Part shown: piece by piece, positions 35,485 through 46,313 of the stretch
How positions within the stretch are numbered: position 1 is the first letter of the stretch
Layout: every line of letters starts with the position of its first letter
NCBI GenBank assembly: GCA_933207985.1
Contig: OW240915.1
Coordinates: forward strand, 112,360,069-112,424,068
Reading direction: 5' to 3'
DNA length: 64,000 nt
From: Pelobates cultripes
Taxonomy: Eukaryota; Chordata; Amphibia; Anura; Pelobatidae
The notes under the pieces: generated by a model
Seen by the model: only the letters and a program-made list of their open reading frames with translations
Told to the model about the DNA's origin: nothing
The model's database searches: none
Program-made: the position numbers and the translations under genes

Positions 35485-37930
35485 TCAGTCTATAAAAACT
35501 AATATGTCCAAATCGGTATTTAATCCTGAGGGAACAGAGGATTTCATTTTATATATCCACTCTGTTTCCCTCATAGTTAGCCTCTTTTCTGTATCCCCAC
35601 CTCTCCAATGAGGTAAAACCATGTCGATCCCAACACAAATAAAATCATTAAAATCAAAATCTTTACATGTATTGCAATGTCTGGGTACACTATGCTTCCC
35701 ATATTTATTCTTAATCCCATTAAAATGTTCAAGCAATCTTATGTGTAACTTCCTAATTGTCCGTCCAATATATTGGACCCCACATTTACACTGTAGCAAG
35801 TATACCACAAATTTGCTTTGACAGTTGATAAAATGTTTTATTTTGAAAGTTTCTTTAGTCACCGTACTAGAAAATTCTGTGATCTTGTTCTTCTGAAACT
35901 TGCATGTGCTACACCTACCACATTTAAAGAAACCATTAGGCCTTTCTATTAAGAAATTGGTCTTCTCATTCTTAACTGTTTTTTTAGGCAAAATACTAGG
36001 AGCTAAAATGTTCCTCAAGTTATAAGGTCTTTTATAAATTACTCTAGGGTTCTGAGGTAGAATCTTTTATAAAAACTTATCCTGAAGCAAAATAGGCAAA
36101 TTTTTCTTGATAGACTTCTCTATTAGGTTGGCTTTATTGCTAAATTTAGTCAAAAAAGCAAATTCTGACTGATTCCCAGCACCCTTCTTGGACTCCTTAT
36201 TATTCATTAGAACATCTCTCCTCTGATAGCCTTCTACCTGTTTTTGTGTATTAGATAGAAGTTTTTCCGGATAATTCCTATCTAAAAATTTCTTATTCAG
36301 AACCTGGACCTGTTTTTTAAAATCCTCTTTCTCAGTGCAAGTTCTATATAGTCTCAAATGCTGTCCTTTAGGAATATTTGTCAGCCATTTTCGATGGTGG
36401 CAACTCGAAAACTCAATAAAACCAATTCCATCTGTCGGTTTAAAAAAAGTCTTACTAAAATTTTTTTTGTCTTTTATAAAAAGGGTAAGATCTAAAAAGT
36501 TAATACACGTTTCATGGATTTCTTCAGTAAACCTGAGTCCATATGTATTAGAATTAATGTAAGATAAAAATTCAGCTAAAAGACTTCTGCCCCCTTTCCA
36601 AACAATTCAAACATCATCAATATACCTTCTCCACTGCACCAGGTTTGCACCAAATGGGTTGTTTCGCCAAATATTGTTCAACTCCCAGTCAGCCACAAAA
36701 ATATTGGCATAACTTGGTGCGAACCTGGTGCCCATCGCTGTTCCACATGTTTGAAGGTAATACAACCCTTCAAAAAGTAGTTGTGGAACAGGATGAATCT
36801 GATAAGATCTAAAACAAAGGTGGCCTGTCCTTGATTCATATCTAGATCACAACTCAGGACATTTTGTACAGCTTCAATACCCTTCTCATGATCAATCACG
36901 CTGTATAAGGAGGTGACGTCAACTGTTACCCAAAGGTATTCATCTTTCCATTCAAGACCTTCCAATTCCTTGATGATCTGGACAGAATCTTTGGTATACG
37001 ATTTGGCTAAAACAACATATTTCTGCAAAAAGAAATCAATATACTGTGAGATATTACTAGTTAAAGACCCGATACCACTAATAATAGGTCTTCCTGGTGG
37101 AGATTCCAAGCATTTGTGTACTTTAGGTAAGAAATAAAAGACAGTTGTCTTAGGTGAGTTGATAAATAAATAGTTAAACTCATCTTTGTTTATAATCTCG
37201 TTCTTCAAACCTGTTGATAAAATACCATGTAATTCCTCTTTGAATTTGCCTATAGGATTACCCTTTAGGATTTTATAGGTATCTAAATCACCTAGTATCC
37301 TCAGGGACTCTTTCATGTAATCAACTCTATTGAGGATAACAATACTTCCTCCTTTGTCAGCCTGCCTAATTACTATATCTTTGTTATCTTTTAATTCTTT
37401 TAGAGTTTGTTTTTCTCTCCTAGTTAAATTATCTTTACCTCTATTTTTAGAGAATTTCTCAAATTCGCTCATCACCATTTCACAAAACACTGGTATATGA
37501 TCTCCCTTTTCCCTAGGGAAAATTTTTGATTTATTCTTCAAACCAGAATGTATAATTTCAGGTGCCATAGATTCAATTGGGATCACATCCATCATTCGAT
37601 TGCTCTAAGAGTCTCTAAAAGCAATATCTCCTTCTTTTTTCTTTTCAAAAAATCTTTTAATAGTCAATTTTCTTAAATTTTTTTGGGTATCTATAAAAAG
37701 TTCAAACATATTGGGATCCGTTTGTGGGGCAAATTTTAATCCTTTATTAAAAACCTCTAATTGTTCCTTAGTAAAAGTTTATTTTGATAAATTAAACATG
37801 CCTTCAATACTCTTTTTATCATTTAATCCGACATTTCTCCTTCCTCTATTTCCCCTAGTCCTCCTGTTGCCCCTAAGAATCTCCTTTACTTGGAGGGTGT
37901 TTGGAAAGTTTGTAGAGGGGAGAACCTGTT
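35485..37930 (-). pseudogene. Penelope-like RT/GIY-YIG protein of element 2, nearly full length, broken
   Basis: Read on the minus strand, the N-terminal region (37930-37600) contains GLKFAPQTDPNMF. It is followed by a TAG near 37602, then VIRQADKGGSIVILN, FYFLPKVHKC, PPGRPIISGIGSL and VTVDVTSLYSVIDH (37595-36780). A one-base frameshift near 36770 precedes QTCGTAMGTRFAPSYAN. The catalytic site is YIDDV followed by a TGA at 36607-36609. After a linker, a TAA at 36067-36069 interrupts just before NPRVIYKRPYNLRN. The C-terminus has CGRCSTCKF and the GIY-YIG core FVVYLLQCKCGVQYIGRT. Four lesions mean no product, but every domain of the family is recognisable. Confidence 0.92.
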
Positions 37931-38538
37931 TCTGTGAGCCCAAACATTGAGGGAAACATAGTGGATATATAAAATGAAATCCTCTGTTCCCTCAGGATTG
38001 AATACCGATTTGGACATATTAGTTTTTATAGACTGATTGTATGGTGATTTATTTTTACCTCTTTTTATATTTTTTATATGTTTATATTTTTATCTGTTCT
38101 ATATGGACATATATATCTTTTATATATTTTATATGTATCTCTTATATTAATTTTCTTTTATCACATATTCTAATAAGATATTTATATGTGGATATTGTAT
38201 TTTATTTGAACTTATATGCCTTCATTTTACTACTATTATCATTACTTTTATTTATATATACTTTTGTATATATATATTTACATGTTCACATTTCTGTATT
38301 TACTTCTGCTCTTATAAAATTTGATGAATATTTATTTGCCCATATCTTGATACGTTTTTTCATTTATGTACATCTATATTGCTATTATTATTATATAGAT
38401 GTTTTATTATTGTAAGGTTCATGTATATTCTTACTATGATGGATACTGTGGAAATATAAATGGACGCATGCGCAATCACGGAAGCCGCTAGACGGACCGG
38501 CGGATTTAAAAGGAGGAAAATGGAAGAAGAAGGAAGAA

Positions 38539-38574
38539 GCTCCTGAGGAAGTCTGACGACGAAACGCGTTGAGC
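38539..38574 (+). ncRNA. Hammerhead-ribozyme-like motif in right pLTR of Penelope-like element 2
   Basis: GCTC (38539-38542), CTGAGGA (38543-38549), AGTCTGACGAC (38550-38560), GAAA (38561-38564), CGCG, TT, GAGC (38571-38574). Stem I is GCTC/GAGC, stem II GTC/GAC with loop TGAC, stem III a minimal A-C/G-U. The order stem I, CUGANGA, stem II, GAAA, stem III, UH is that of a type I hammerhead. One extra A before stem II departs from consensus. Confidence 0.55.
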
Positions 38575-39504
38575 ACTGAGCACTATCTGGGACCCTGCAT
38601 TATGGTATCAGCGGCTTTATTGTCTATGTGTGCTGATTGTTTACATTTATTCTTTGGGCTATTTGTATGTATATGTGTCATTGGCTTGGTGCACTTTTTG
38701 TATTAGTACTTTGTACTTGAGCATTTGCACTTTAGCATTGTACTTTGCACTTTAGCATTTGCACTTTATTGAAAAGTTCAGCATTATGTATCAGTGAGCT
38801 GCCATACCTATGGGTTCCTGCTTATATGTTTTGGCACTTATTATTGTGCTGTAATTTTATCATTTTATAATCTTGTATCAATAAACTACTATTTTTATCT
38901 AGACAACAGATATCTCATATATATTTATGTATACTGTTCTTTCCCTCATATATACCGATTTAATGACTGTGGCGCCCTGTTTGTATATTTTTTTTCTCTA
39001 TTATTGGATTTGGAGTGTCCAATTTACAGAGGCTTGCCTGCACTTGGTTTATTTCTATTGTTCACTCACCCATCTTTCTATTCAAATGTAGAGACTGACC
39101 TGTCAGTCTCTTCATTTACCTGTCAGAGCACTCTGATTGGATGGCTTAAACCCACCAATCAGAGTTCTCTGAGCCTAATTGCAGGGCGTGGCAAGGCTTT
39201 ATAAGCCTTCCCCCACCCTGCAGAGCTCACTCTGCACAGAGCCCTCCATGGGTGAAGAAGGATTTATTTATTTTTGCACTCATTTTATGTTTATTTATTT
39301 TTTTTTAAAGTGCGTCGGTTATTCTGGATTTTTATTTGGCCTTTTTTGGGGCTGAAAAAAGAAGATTTAAAAAAAAAGAAAACATCAAATGGTACTTAGC
39401 TAATGGTCCCCCCCTCATTATTTTTAAGGTGAGGGGTGTAGGTAGGGGTAATTTTTTTGGGGGGAGGTGGGTTTCTAGGGGTTTGGGGACACCTAGTCAC
39501 CTGG

Positions 39505-39935
39505 GGGGGGATTTTTATTTATGGCCCCCACCCACCGCTCAGGGGTGGGGGCCGGGTGGGAGGACATTAGGCCCCCCCAATTTTTATTTAGGGCTCCCAC
39601 CCGCCGCGCAGGGGTGGAGGCCGGGGGGGGCAATAGGTCCCCCCTCCAATTTTTATTTCTGGCCCCCACCCACCACTCAGCTGTGGGGACCGGGGGGAGG
39701 ACATTAGGTTCCACCCCAGTTTTTATTTATGGCACCCACCCACCGCTCAGGGGTGGGGGCTGGAGGGAGGACAATAGGTCCCCCCCCATTTTTATTTAGG
39801 GCCCCCACCTGCCGCACAGGGTGTTGGCCGGGGGGAGGACAGTAGGTCCCCCCCTTATTGTTATTTAAGGGCACCCACCCAACGCTCAGGGTTGGGGGTC
39901 AGGGGGGGGCAATAGGTCCCTCTTTAGTTTTAAAG
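39505..39935. repeat. 70-bp minisatellite in the hAT-type element
   Basis: Six units of about 70 bases begin with TTTTTATTTA at about 39511, 39580, 39650, 39720, 39789 and 39857. Each then has a C-rich part (CCCCCACCC) and a G-rich part (GGGGTGGGGGCCGGG). The G-runs could support G-quadruplexes. Confidence 0.85.
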
Positions 39936-40175
39936 CCCCCACTCGCGCATCACAAGTGGGGGCTCAGGTTGCTCACTGTTTAATAGACATGCCCCTACTA
40001 GCTGGGTCACATGCTGCACTGGCCAATCACAGCCATGCCATTAGTAGGCATGGCTGTGATGGCTTCTAAGGGCGCACAAGTCAAACGCTTGTTGATTGGC
40101 TGCCGAACATACAGTGATATGTCCGTGTTTGGGTCCGGGGTCCAAAAAACTTAATGTTCGGTACGCTCAACTCTA

Positions 40176-40672
40176 CATGTAACCCATTAAGCATGTTTGG
40201 GATTCTCTGGATCAGCGTATATGACAGCTTGTTCCAGGTTCTGCCAATATCCAGCAACTTCGCACAGCCATTGAAGAGGAGTGGACCAACATTACACAGG
40301 CCATAATCAACAACCTGATCAACTCTATGCGAAGGAGATGTGTTGCACTGAGTGTGGCAAATGGTGGTCACACCAGGTACGGACTGGTTTTCGGACGCCC
40401 CCTGGAATCCCCCGGACCCTTAATACACCCTTAACTGCACTTTTTAGAGTAGCCTTTTATTGTGGCCAGCCTAAGGCACACTTTTGCAATAATCATGCTG
40501 TCTAATCAGCATCTTGATATGCCACACCTGTTAGGTGGATGGATTATCTCGGCAAAGGAGAAGTGCTCACTAATACAGATTTAGACAGATTTGTGAACAT
40601 AGAAAGATCTTTGAGTTCAGCTCATGAAAAATGGGGGAAAAAACTAAAGTGTTGTGTTTATAATTTTGTTCA

Positions 40673-40682
<10 letters not shown>
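40176..40682 (+). pseudogene. Tc1-type transposon C, right part and terminal repeat
   Basis: It resumes the Tc1 sequence after the 8-base target repeat, with CATGTTTGGGATTCTCTGG and CAACAACCTGATCAAC corresponding to the transposase C-terminus of element A. The right terminal repeat ends TTATAATTTTGTTCAGTATA at 40682. Stops and frameshifts are present. Confidence 0.85.

Positions 40683-40719
<37 letters not shown>
40673..40719. repeat. (TA)n microsatellite
   Basis: TA repeat directly at the right end of Tc1 element C, expanded from the TA target site. Confidence 0.9.
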
Positions 40720-40721
<2 letters not shown>

Positions 40722-40978
40722 AAGAATGGCTACGGCTGCACTCAACTGAACATGCATATATTATAGGGTGCTGCTGGGGCCAATTTATACAACATACAAA
40801 ATACTCAATATACTAAACAGAGATTTTAAGTCTCACAAATTGTAATAGTTTTATTTAAACACACCTCACCTAGGCAAAAAATTATGTGGGTTTAGTTACA
40901 GTATATGATCATACATTGCATAAGTCTGCCACAACCTCAATGTACCCCATTCTTGGCAGGTCCTACTCTAGCAGCCTA

Positions 40979-41107
40979 ATGCCTGCTCTTATGAGAATAA
41001 TCCACTTACTTGGGAAATACTTCCTACTGGAACTCTCTGTAGGTTAAGGCTAAATAAGAGGAAAAATTTCTCAAGTAAGTGGATTAATCTCATAAGAGCA
41101 GGCAATC
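40979..41107. repeat. Short inverted repeat
   Basis: GCCTGCTCTTATGAGA...TCCACTTACTTG (40981-41013) faces CAAGTAAGTGGA...TCTCATAAGAGCAGGC (41074-41106) across a spacer of about 60 bases. Origin unknown; possibly a MITE remnant. Confidence 0.7.
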
Positions 41108-41910
41108 CTAGGAAGCCCGAAGCAGCTGCCCCTTTAGCCCACCGGCCGCCATGGTGCATGCATCCCGTGTGGAACTACCACCAATGGCTGCACGATGAAA
41201 GGGCCCTTTGTGTGGCCCATGGTCTTAGGGAAACATGATGGCAATGTATGCCTCTTTTGTCCTGCATTAAAACGACCCTGTACTCACAACGCTGGACTAT
41301 GAAAGTACAGTTTAGTAGAGCTGCTGACTGCACAAGTAAAATTATTTCTAATACGTAACATTTCAGCACATGTTTAGTACAGATATCATTATAAACTGAA
41401 ATGCTAGTAGCACAGTAAATTCAAAGACTCTTCCCACAGATAGGGAGCCACAGACCCCCATCTACCATTAAATAGAAATAATGGCCTCACAACACCAAAT
41501 ATCACCAGTGTCAGTTTTATTCATCAGTGTAAACTCAGCCACGTTTCTACCCAAATACAGGGTATTTGTCAAATTTGGGTTCTTTATGACAAAGACTGTG
41601 TATTTAAGTCAAAACTTTACTGAGTCCAAAACTGTGGAATAAATCTCTTTTGGTGATATTTGTTGTGACTCAATTTCTTTAATTTTGTTGACTTATAGAA
41701 AGTATCCTCTGGAGTTTGCAACCAATTTTAGACTTTGAGTGCCAGTTCTCCTTATTTTTACACCTGACATTGAGCCACAGAACCCTCCACAGACTAAGAT
41801 CACAAAGACTTACCCCAAACAGGAGCTGTACAGTCGGTGAACCACACAGGCTGTACAACTCCTGTTGCCATGAACCTCTTTTTCATTCACACCTTCATCA
41901 CCCTTCATTC
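41108..41910. other. Intronic stretch, no recognised gene
   Basis: CACGTTTCTACCCAAATA (41551-41568), which is GGTAGAAACGTG on the other strand, hints at another Penelope-like tail. Nothing firm is seen. Confidence 0.35.
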
Positions 41911-42273
41911 TTAAAGGAACAATAAATACAAAGCTGAATTTTAAGCCCTATAGTGTCTCTCTGTCCCCATGGCACTCTCTGGCCATGTAAATAGTTAAAA
42001 AAAAAAACGTACCTGATTCCTGTGCAATGTGCTTCGGGTGACTTCAGGTACATTGGCGCTGGGTCGGAATCCACCTCCTTTGACATCAGCAGATGGGGGA
42101 ACATCAACCGATGGAGGGAAGTAGAGGCACTGTAGGAAGTGCCTCTAGTGACTGTCTGGTAGACTGCCACTAGAAGAGGAGTTAACTCTGCAATATAATT
42201 ATTGCACTTTCTCACTGCTCACCGACCACTTCAATGAGATGAAGTAGTTTGGGTGCCTATAGTGTCCCTTTAA
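41911..42273. mobile_element. T2-like MITE
   Basis: TTAAAGGAAC at the left and TATAGTGTCCCTTTAA at the right, with TTAA at both ends (41911-41914 and 42270-42273). Confidence 0.75.
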
Positions 42274-42529
42274 TTGGTAAGCAGGGGAAGGGCAGAGCAA
42301 GCCCATATTTGTGTGTTCAAATAGTTTTGGTTTCCAGATTGTCCCTTTAAGTATAAATTCTTTGTTAAGCTTTACATTTTATTTTGTACATATATACATA
42401 CAAATATTAGATATAGAGATTAATTTCAATCTCAAAATTCAAGTTTATGAGCAACCACAGGCCAGAATCAGAAAGTACCACTCCTGACACCAAAAAAGGG
42501 ATAGAATGGAGAACTGGTTGTGTTTTGGT

Positions 42530-44035
42530 GTGGGTATATAAGCAGGTTATAGATGTAGCAAAAAAAATAAATTGATGGTTTGGGATCAGCGACTAAATGT
42601 TGATTTATTTACAGATCAGGTGACCGCTTATCAATAGAGGGGGAAAAAGGAGACACAGTAAAATAATTTGTACTTCTGAGCAGGATTTTTCCAGGCATTT
42701 TGACAGCAGTTACTGACAGTGAGAGCCCAGCAGTGATACTGTAGTATCACTTTTTTTTTTAACTTGCTGCTGTATTTAGCTAGCTAGCCACTGCCAGGAG
42801 CACATGAAAAAACTTTGAGTGGAAGTTGGAGATTGCAATTTTGCCATTGATCCTTTTATGAGACAAAATAACAAATATACAGTTGTTGTTTTTTTCTCTT
42901 TGGACAAATAAAGCCTAGTTTATTGTAATAAGAAAAGCAATAAGAAAAGCAAACCCACCATCATCAGTGATTCCAAGATGCAACTGAAGAAGGGGTCCTG
43001 TTCACCAATCTACCATCAGCAGTAGTGCCACGACTTCTGAGAGTTTGAATACCTCTTGACCATGGGAAATGCTGACACCTTCACCACCGCAGCATATACC
43101 ACTATTAGTAGTTATTCAGCAACAAGATTAGCAGCATGTACTTTACATCCGATACAACACCCGGGAGGCAATTGTTTTTACCATCCTTTTTAGGCTGCAA
43201 CTACCTTTGCTGCCTCTAACACTGGCCCTTCTACCATAGTTAGTTTAAGCATTATACCTTCTTGGTGCCACTCACCAGAAGCAATTAGGAGAGAGGGAAG
43301 CAGAGTCTACTTTAAGGGGCTCATAGGAGCCACTCTTTATTGAAGACATAATGGAGAGTACCAAAGTAGTTGTTGGTGGTGGTGATGAATCCAATGATGA
43401 GAATTATGTTTTCTGTACCACTGCTGATATATCTTTTACCTCTGGCTTAGGAAGTTCTCAAATATGTGTATGATGAGCTAGAGGAATTAGAAGAGGAAAG
43501 TGTGGAGAGTAACCCAGTAATTTATCTGGTAGCTAGTGTGCATTCATCACTGCATCGTCTTCAACATCTCTAAATCCATCAGTATCTAATCTAGAAACAC
43601 CTCATAGAATAGAGACATTTGGGACATCAGCTGCACCTGCTACCACTGGAGTAAGTAGCTCACTCAATGTCACCATCACTACCACCACCATGAACACCAC
43701 CAATATCACCATCATTAATAGCATCCTCAACATTGCCATTAGCATTAGTTAGTCAAGTGCAAGTGTACTGACTGTGACAGTTTCCACTGGCTTCAATTCC
43801 AATCCACCTGCATGTTCATCAGACATAATGCAAAGGTCAGGGAATAATGTATCATGCCAAAGCACAGATTGGGATCACTTTGAGTGCCTCCCTGAAGGCC
43901 AACTTGCAAAGTGCAAACTGTGCTGCAGGGAAGTGAGTAATGAGTGAGTGAAGGGTAATTTCACTATTGCCAGTATGAAGCAACATCTGCAAAGATACCA
44001 TATATATCACTGAATTAGTTGTACAGAAAACAGAT
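42530..44035 (+). mobile_element. hAT-type transposon remnant with BED zinc finger
   Basis: The 5' part matches 9885-10770. The 3' part encodes a Thr/Ser/Asn-rich linker in broken frames and then a BED-type zinc finger (43861-44001). BED fingers sit at the N-terminus of many hAT transposases. The catalytic region is absent. The copy ends about ten bases before a palindromic TTAA element. Confidence 0.6.
43861..44001 (+). pseudogene. BED zinc finger of a hAT-type transposase (stop-containing)
   Basis: In one frame it reads STDWDHFECLPEGQLAKC, KLCCREVSNE, a TGA, then VKGNFTIASMKQHLQRYH. Cys-x2-Cys and His-x4-His with the leading Trp and Phe give the BED pattern for DNA binding. One in-frame TGA lies in the loop between the cysteine and histidine pairs. 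Confidence 0.7.
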
Positions 44036-44691
44036 GGTTATACGTATTTAAATCCCTTCAGAACCGAGGACCGTCACCGGCATTTTTGCGTTGCCGGCTG
44101 CTGACGGTCCTGAACCGTCCTAACGGTGTAATGTACTTACCCGATCGCCATCGTTCCCTTGGTGGCGATCAGGGGTGCTCCTGGAGTTGAGGAGACTGCC
44201 TGCAGCCCAGACAGTCTCCCTATGGCGGATTAGGACTCAGAGCGATCACATGGTCACAATAGGTGTCCTAGTGTCTGCCTGCAGGGGGACTGCCTGTGCT
44301 GACAGGCAGTCTCCCTGCTAGTGTAAAAATAATAAAAAATAAATGTTAATAAATAAAAAAAAAATTATATATGTGTAAATAATTGTATATGTATATATAT
44401 CATATATATAATGTCATACTAAGTGTATTTTTATATTAATATGTACATATATTAATACAAAAATACACTTATAATTAAATTACACACGTGTGTATATATA
44501 TACATATATATAATAACTATATATATTGTATATATATATATATGATTTTAAAATACAAATAATAATAATACAAAACATGTAAAAATAATAATAAAACTTT
44601 TTTTTTAAATATATATCTATATGAAATTTTATTCTAACAGTTTTTTGATTTTAATATATATATATATATATCAAAATACACTTAGAATGAA

Positions 44692-44696
<5 letters not shown>

Positions 44697-44756
<60 letters not shown>
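44697..44756. repeat. (TA)n microsatellite
   Basis: About 30 TA units abutting the left end of Tc1 element D. Confidence 0.9.
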
Positions 44757-44758
<2 letters not shown>

Positions 44759-46313
44759 AGTGCAGAATTATTAGGCAAATGAGCATTTTGACCACATCAT
44801 CCTCTTTATGCATGTTGTCTTACTCCAAGCTGTATAGGCTCGAAAGCCTACTACCAATTAAGCATATTAGGTGATGTGCATCTCTGTAATGAGAAGGGTG
44901 TGGTCTAATGACATCAACACCCTATATCAGGTGTGCATAATTATTAGGCAACCTCCTTTCCTTTGGCAAAATGGGTCAAAAGAAGGACTTGACAGGCTCA
45001 GAAAAGTCAAAAATAGTGAGATATCTTGCAGAGGGATGCAGCACTCTTAAAATTGCAAAGCTTCTGAAGCGTGATCATCGAACAATCAAGCGTTTCATTC
45101 AAAATAGTAAACAGGGTTGCAAGAAGCGTGTGGAAAAACCAAGGCGCAAAATAACTGCCCATGAACTGAGAAAAGTCAAGCGTGCAGCTGCCACGATGCC
45201 ACTTGCCACCAGTTTGGCCATATTTCAGAGCTGCAACATCACTGAGTGCCCAAAAGCACAAGGTGTGCAATACTCAGAGACATGGCCAAGGTAAGAAAGG
45301 CTGAAAGACGACCACCACTGAACAAGACACACAAGCTGAAACGCCAAGACTGGGCCAAGAAATATCTCAAGACTGATTTTTCTAAGGTTTTATGGACTGA
45401 TGAAATGAGAGTGAGTCTTGATGGGCGGATGGATGGGCCCGTGGCTGGATTGGTAAAGGGCAGAGAGCTCCAGTCCGACTCAGACGCCAGCAAGGTGGAG
45501 GTGGAGTACTGGTTTGGGCTGGCATCATCAAAGATGAGCTTGTGGGGCCTTTTCGGGTTGAGGATGGAGTCAAGCTCAACTCCCAGTCCTACTGCCAGTT
45601 CCTGGAAGACACCTTCTTCAAGCAGTGGTACAGGAACAAGTCTGCATCCTTCAAGAAAAACATGATTTTCATGCAGGACAATGCTCCATCACACGCGTCC
45701 AAGTACTCCACAGTGTGGCTGGCAAGAAAGGGTATAAAAGAAGAAAATCTAATGACATGGCCTCCTTGTTCACCTGATCTGAACCCCATTGAGAACCTGT
45801 GGTCCATCATCAAATGTGAGATTTACAAGGAGGGAAAAACAGTACACCTCTCTGAACAGTGTCTGGGAGGCTGTGGTTGCTGCTGCACGCAATGTTGATG
45901 GTGAACAGATCAAAACACTGACAGAATCCATGGATGGCAGGCTTTTTGAGTGTCCTTGCAAAGAAAGGTGGCTATATTGGTCACTGATTTGTTTTTGTTT
46001 TGTTTTGAATGTCAGAAATGTATATTTGTGAATGTTGAGATGTTATATTGGTTTCACTGGTAATAATAAATAATTGAAATGGGTATATATTTGTTTTTTG
46101 TTAAGTTGCCTAATAATTATGCACAGTAATAGTCACCTGCACACACAGATATCCCCTAACATAGCTATAACTAAAAACAAACTAAAAACTACTTCCAAAA
46201 ATATTCAGCTTTGATATTAATGAGTTTTTTGGGTTCATTGAGAACATGGTTGTTGTTCAATAATAAAATTAATCCTCAAAAATACAACTTGCTTAATAAT
46301 TCTGCACTCCCTG
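44757..46313 (+). mobile_element. Tc1/mariner-type transposon D, DD37E spacing
   Basis: The ends are GGAGTGCAGAATTATTAGGC and its inverted partner TAATAATTCTGCACTCCCTG, next to TA. The first few bases at the left end look lost. The element has 1557 bases. Sub-terminal repeats of GTGCATAATTATTAGGCAAC (44932-44951) and GTTGCCTAATAATTATGCAC-like sequence (about 46105-46124) pair as well. A broken transposase lies within. Confidence 0.9.
44971..46000 (+). pseudogene. Tc1/mariner transposase pseudogene (element D)
   Basis: The start MGQKKDLTGSEKSKIVRYL opens the N-terminal helix-turn-helix domain, followed by KLLKRDHRTIKRFI (to about 45270). A frameshift leads to KVLWTDEMRVSLDG, with the first catalytic Asp (about 45385-45425). 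Another frameshift before 45542 leads to FMQDNAPSHASKY and [15 protein letters not shown], with the second Asp and the Glu. Exactly 37 residues separate these two, against 34 in the other Tc1 elements here. More frameshifts follow near 45830 and 45955, where SLNSVWEAVVAAARNVDGEQ is the C-terminal helix. At least four lesions make it inactive. Confidence 0.9.

Larger units (their letters stand above)
34177..39083 (-). mobile_element. Penelope-like element 2 with asymmetric inverted arms
   Basis: The 13-base direct repeat AAATGTAGAGACT (34164-34176 and 39084-39096) brackets the element. The left arm (34177-35575) and right arm (37950-38990) are inverted copies that include the 3' end of the coding frame. 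The right arm lacks about 370 bases present in the left (34690-35059). About 90 bases of unique tail follow the right arm, as in Penelope-like element 1. The coding region is on the minus strand. Confidence 0.88.
32967..40175. mobile_element. 7.2-kb hAT-type palindromic element, carrying Penelope-like element 2
   Basis: The ends are inverted, TAGAGTTGAGCG at the left and CGCTCAACTCTA at the right. Both sides carry the 8-base direct repeat CATGTAAC (32959-32966 and 40176-40183), and the Tc1 sequence continues across it. An 8-base duplication and TAGAG-type ends fit the hAT superfamily. The left (32967-34170) and right (39097-40175) halves are themselves inverted copies, for example the CTGACAGGTAA / TTACCTGTCAG block and the CATGGAGGGCTC / GAGCCCTCCATG block. 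No hAT transposase is present. Penelope-like element 2 sits between the halves. Confidence 0.85.

Noticed and set aside
39336..39799. Gly/Pro-rich frames on both strands
   Set aside because: They are produced by the 70-bp GC-rich minisatellite.
39505..39935. CRISPR-like array of regular repeats
   Set aside because: Units are contiguous, with no unique spacers, in a vertebrate transposon; this is a minisatellite.
45007..45270. Minus-strand frames across Tc1 element D
   Set aside because: Shadows of the + strand transposase.
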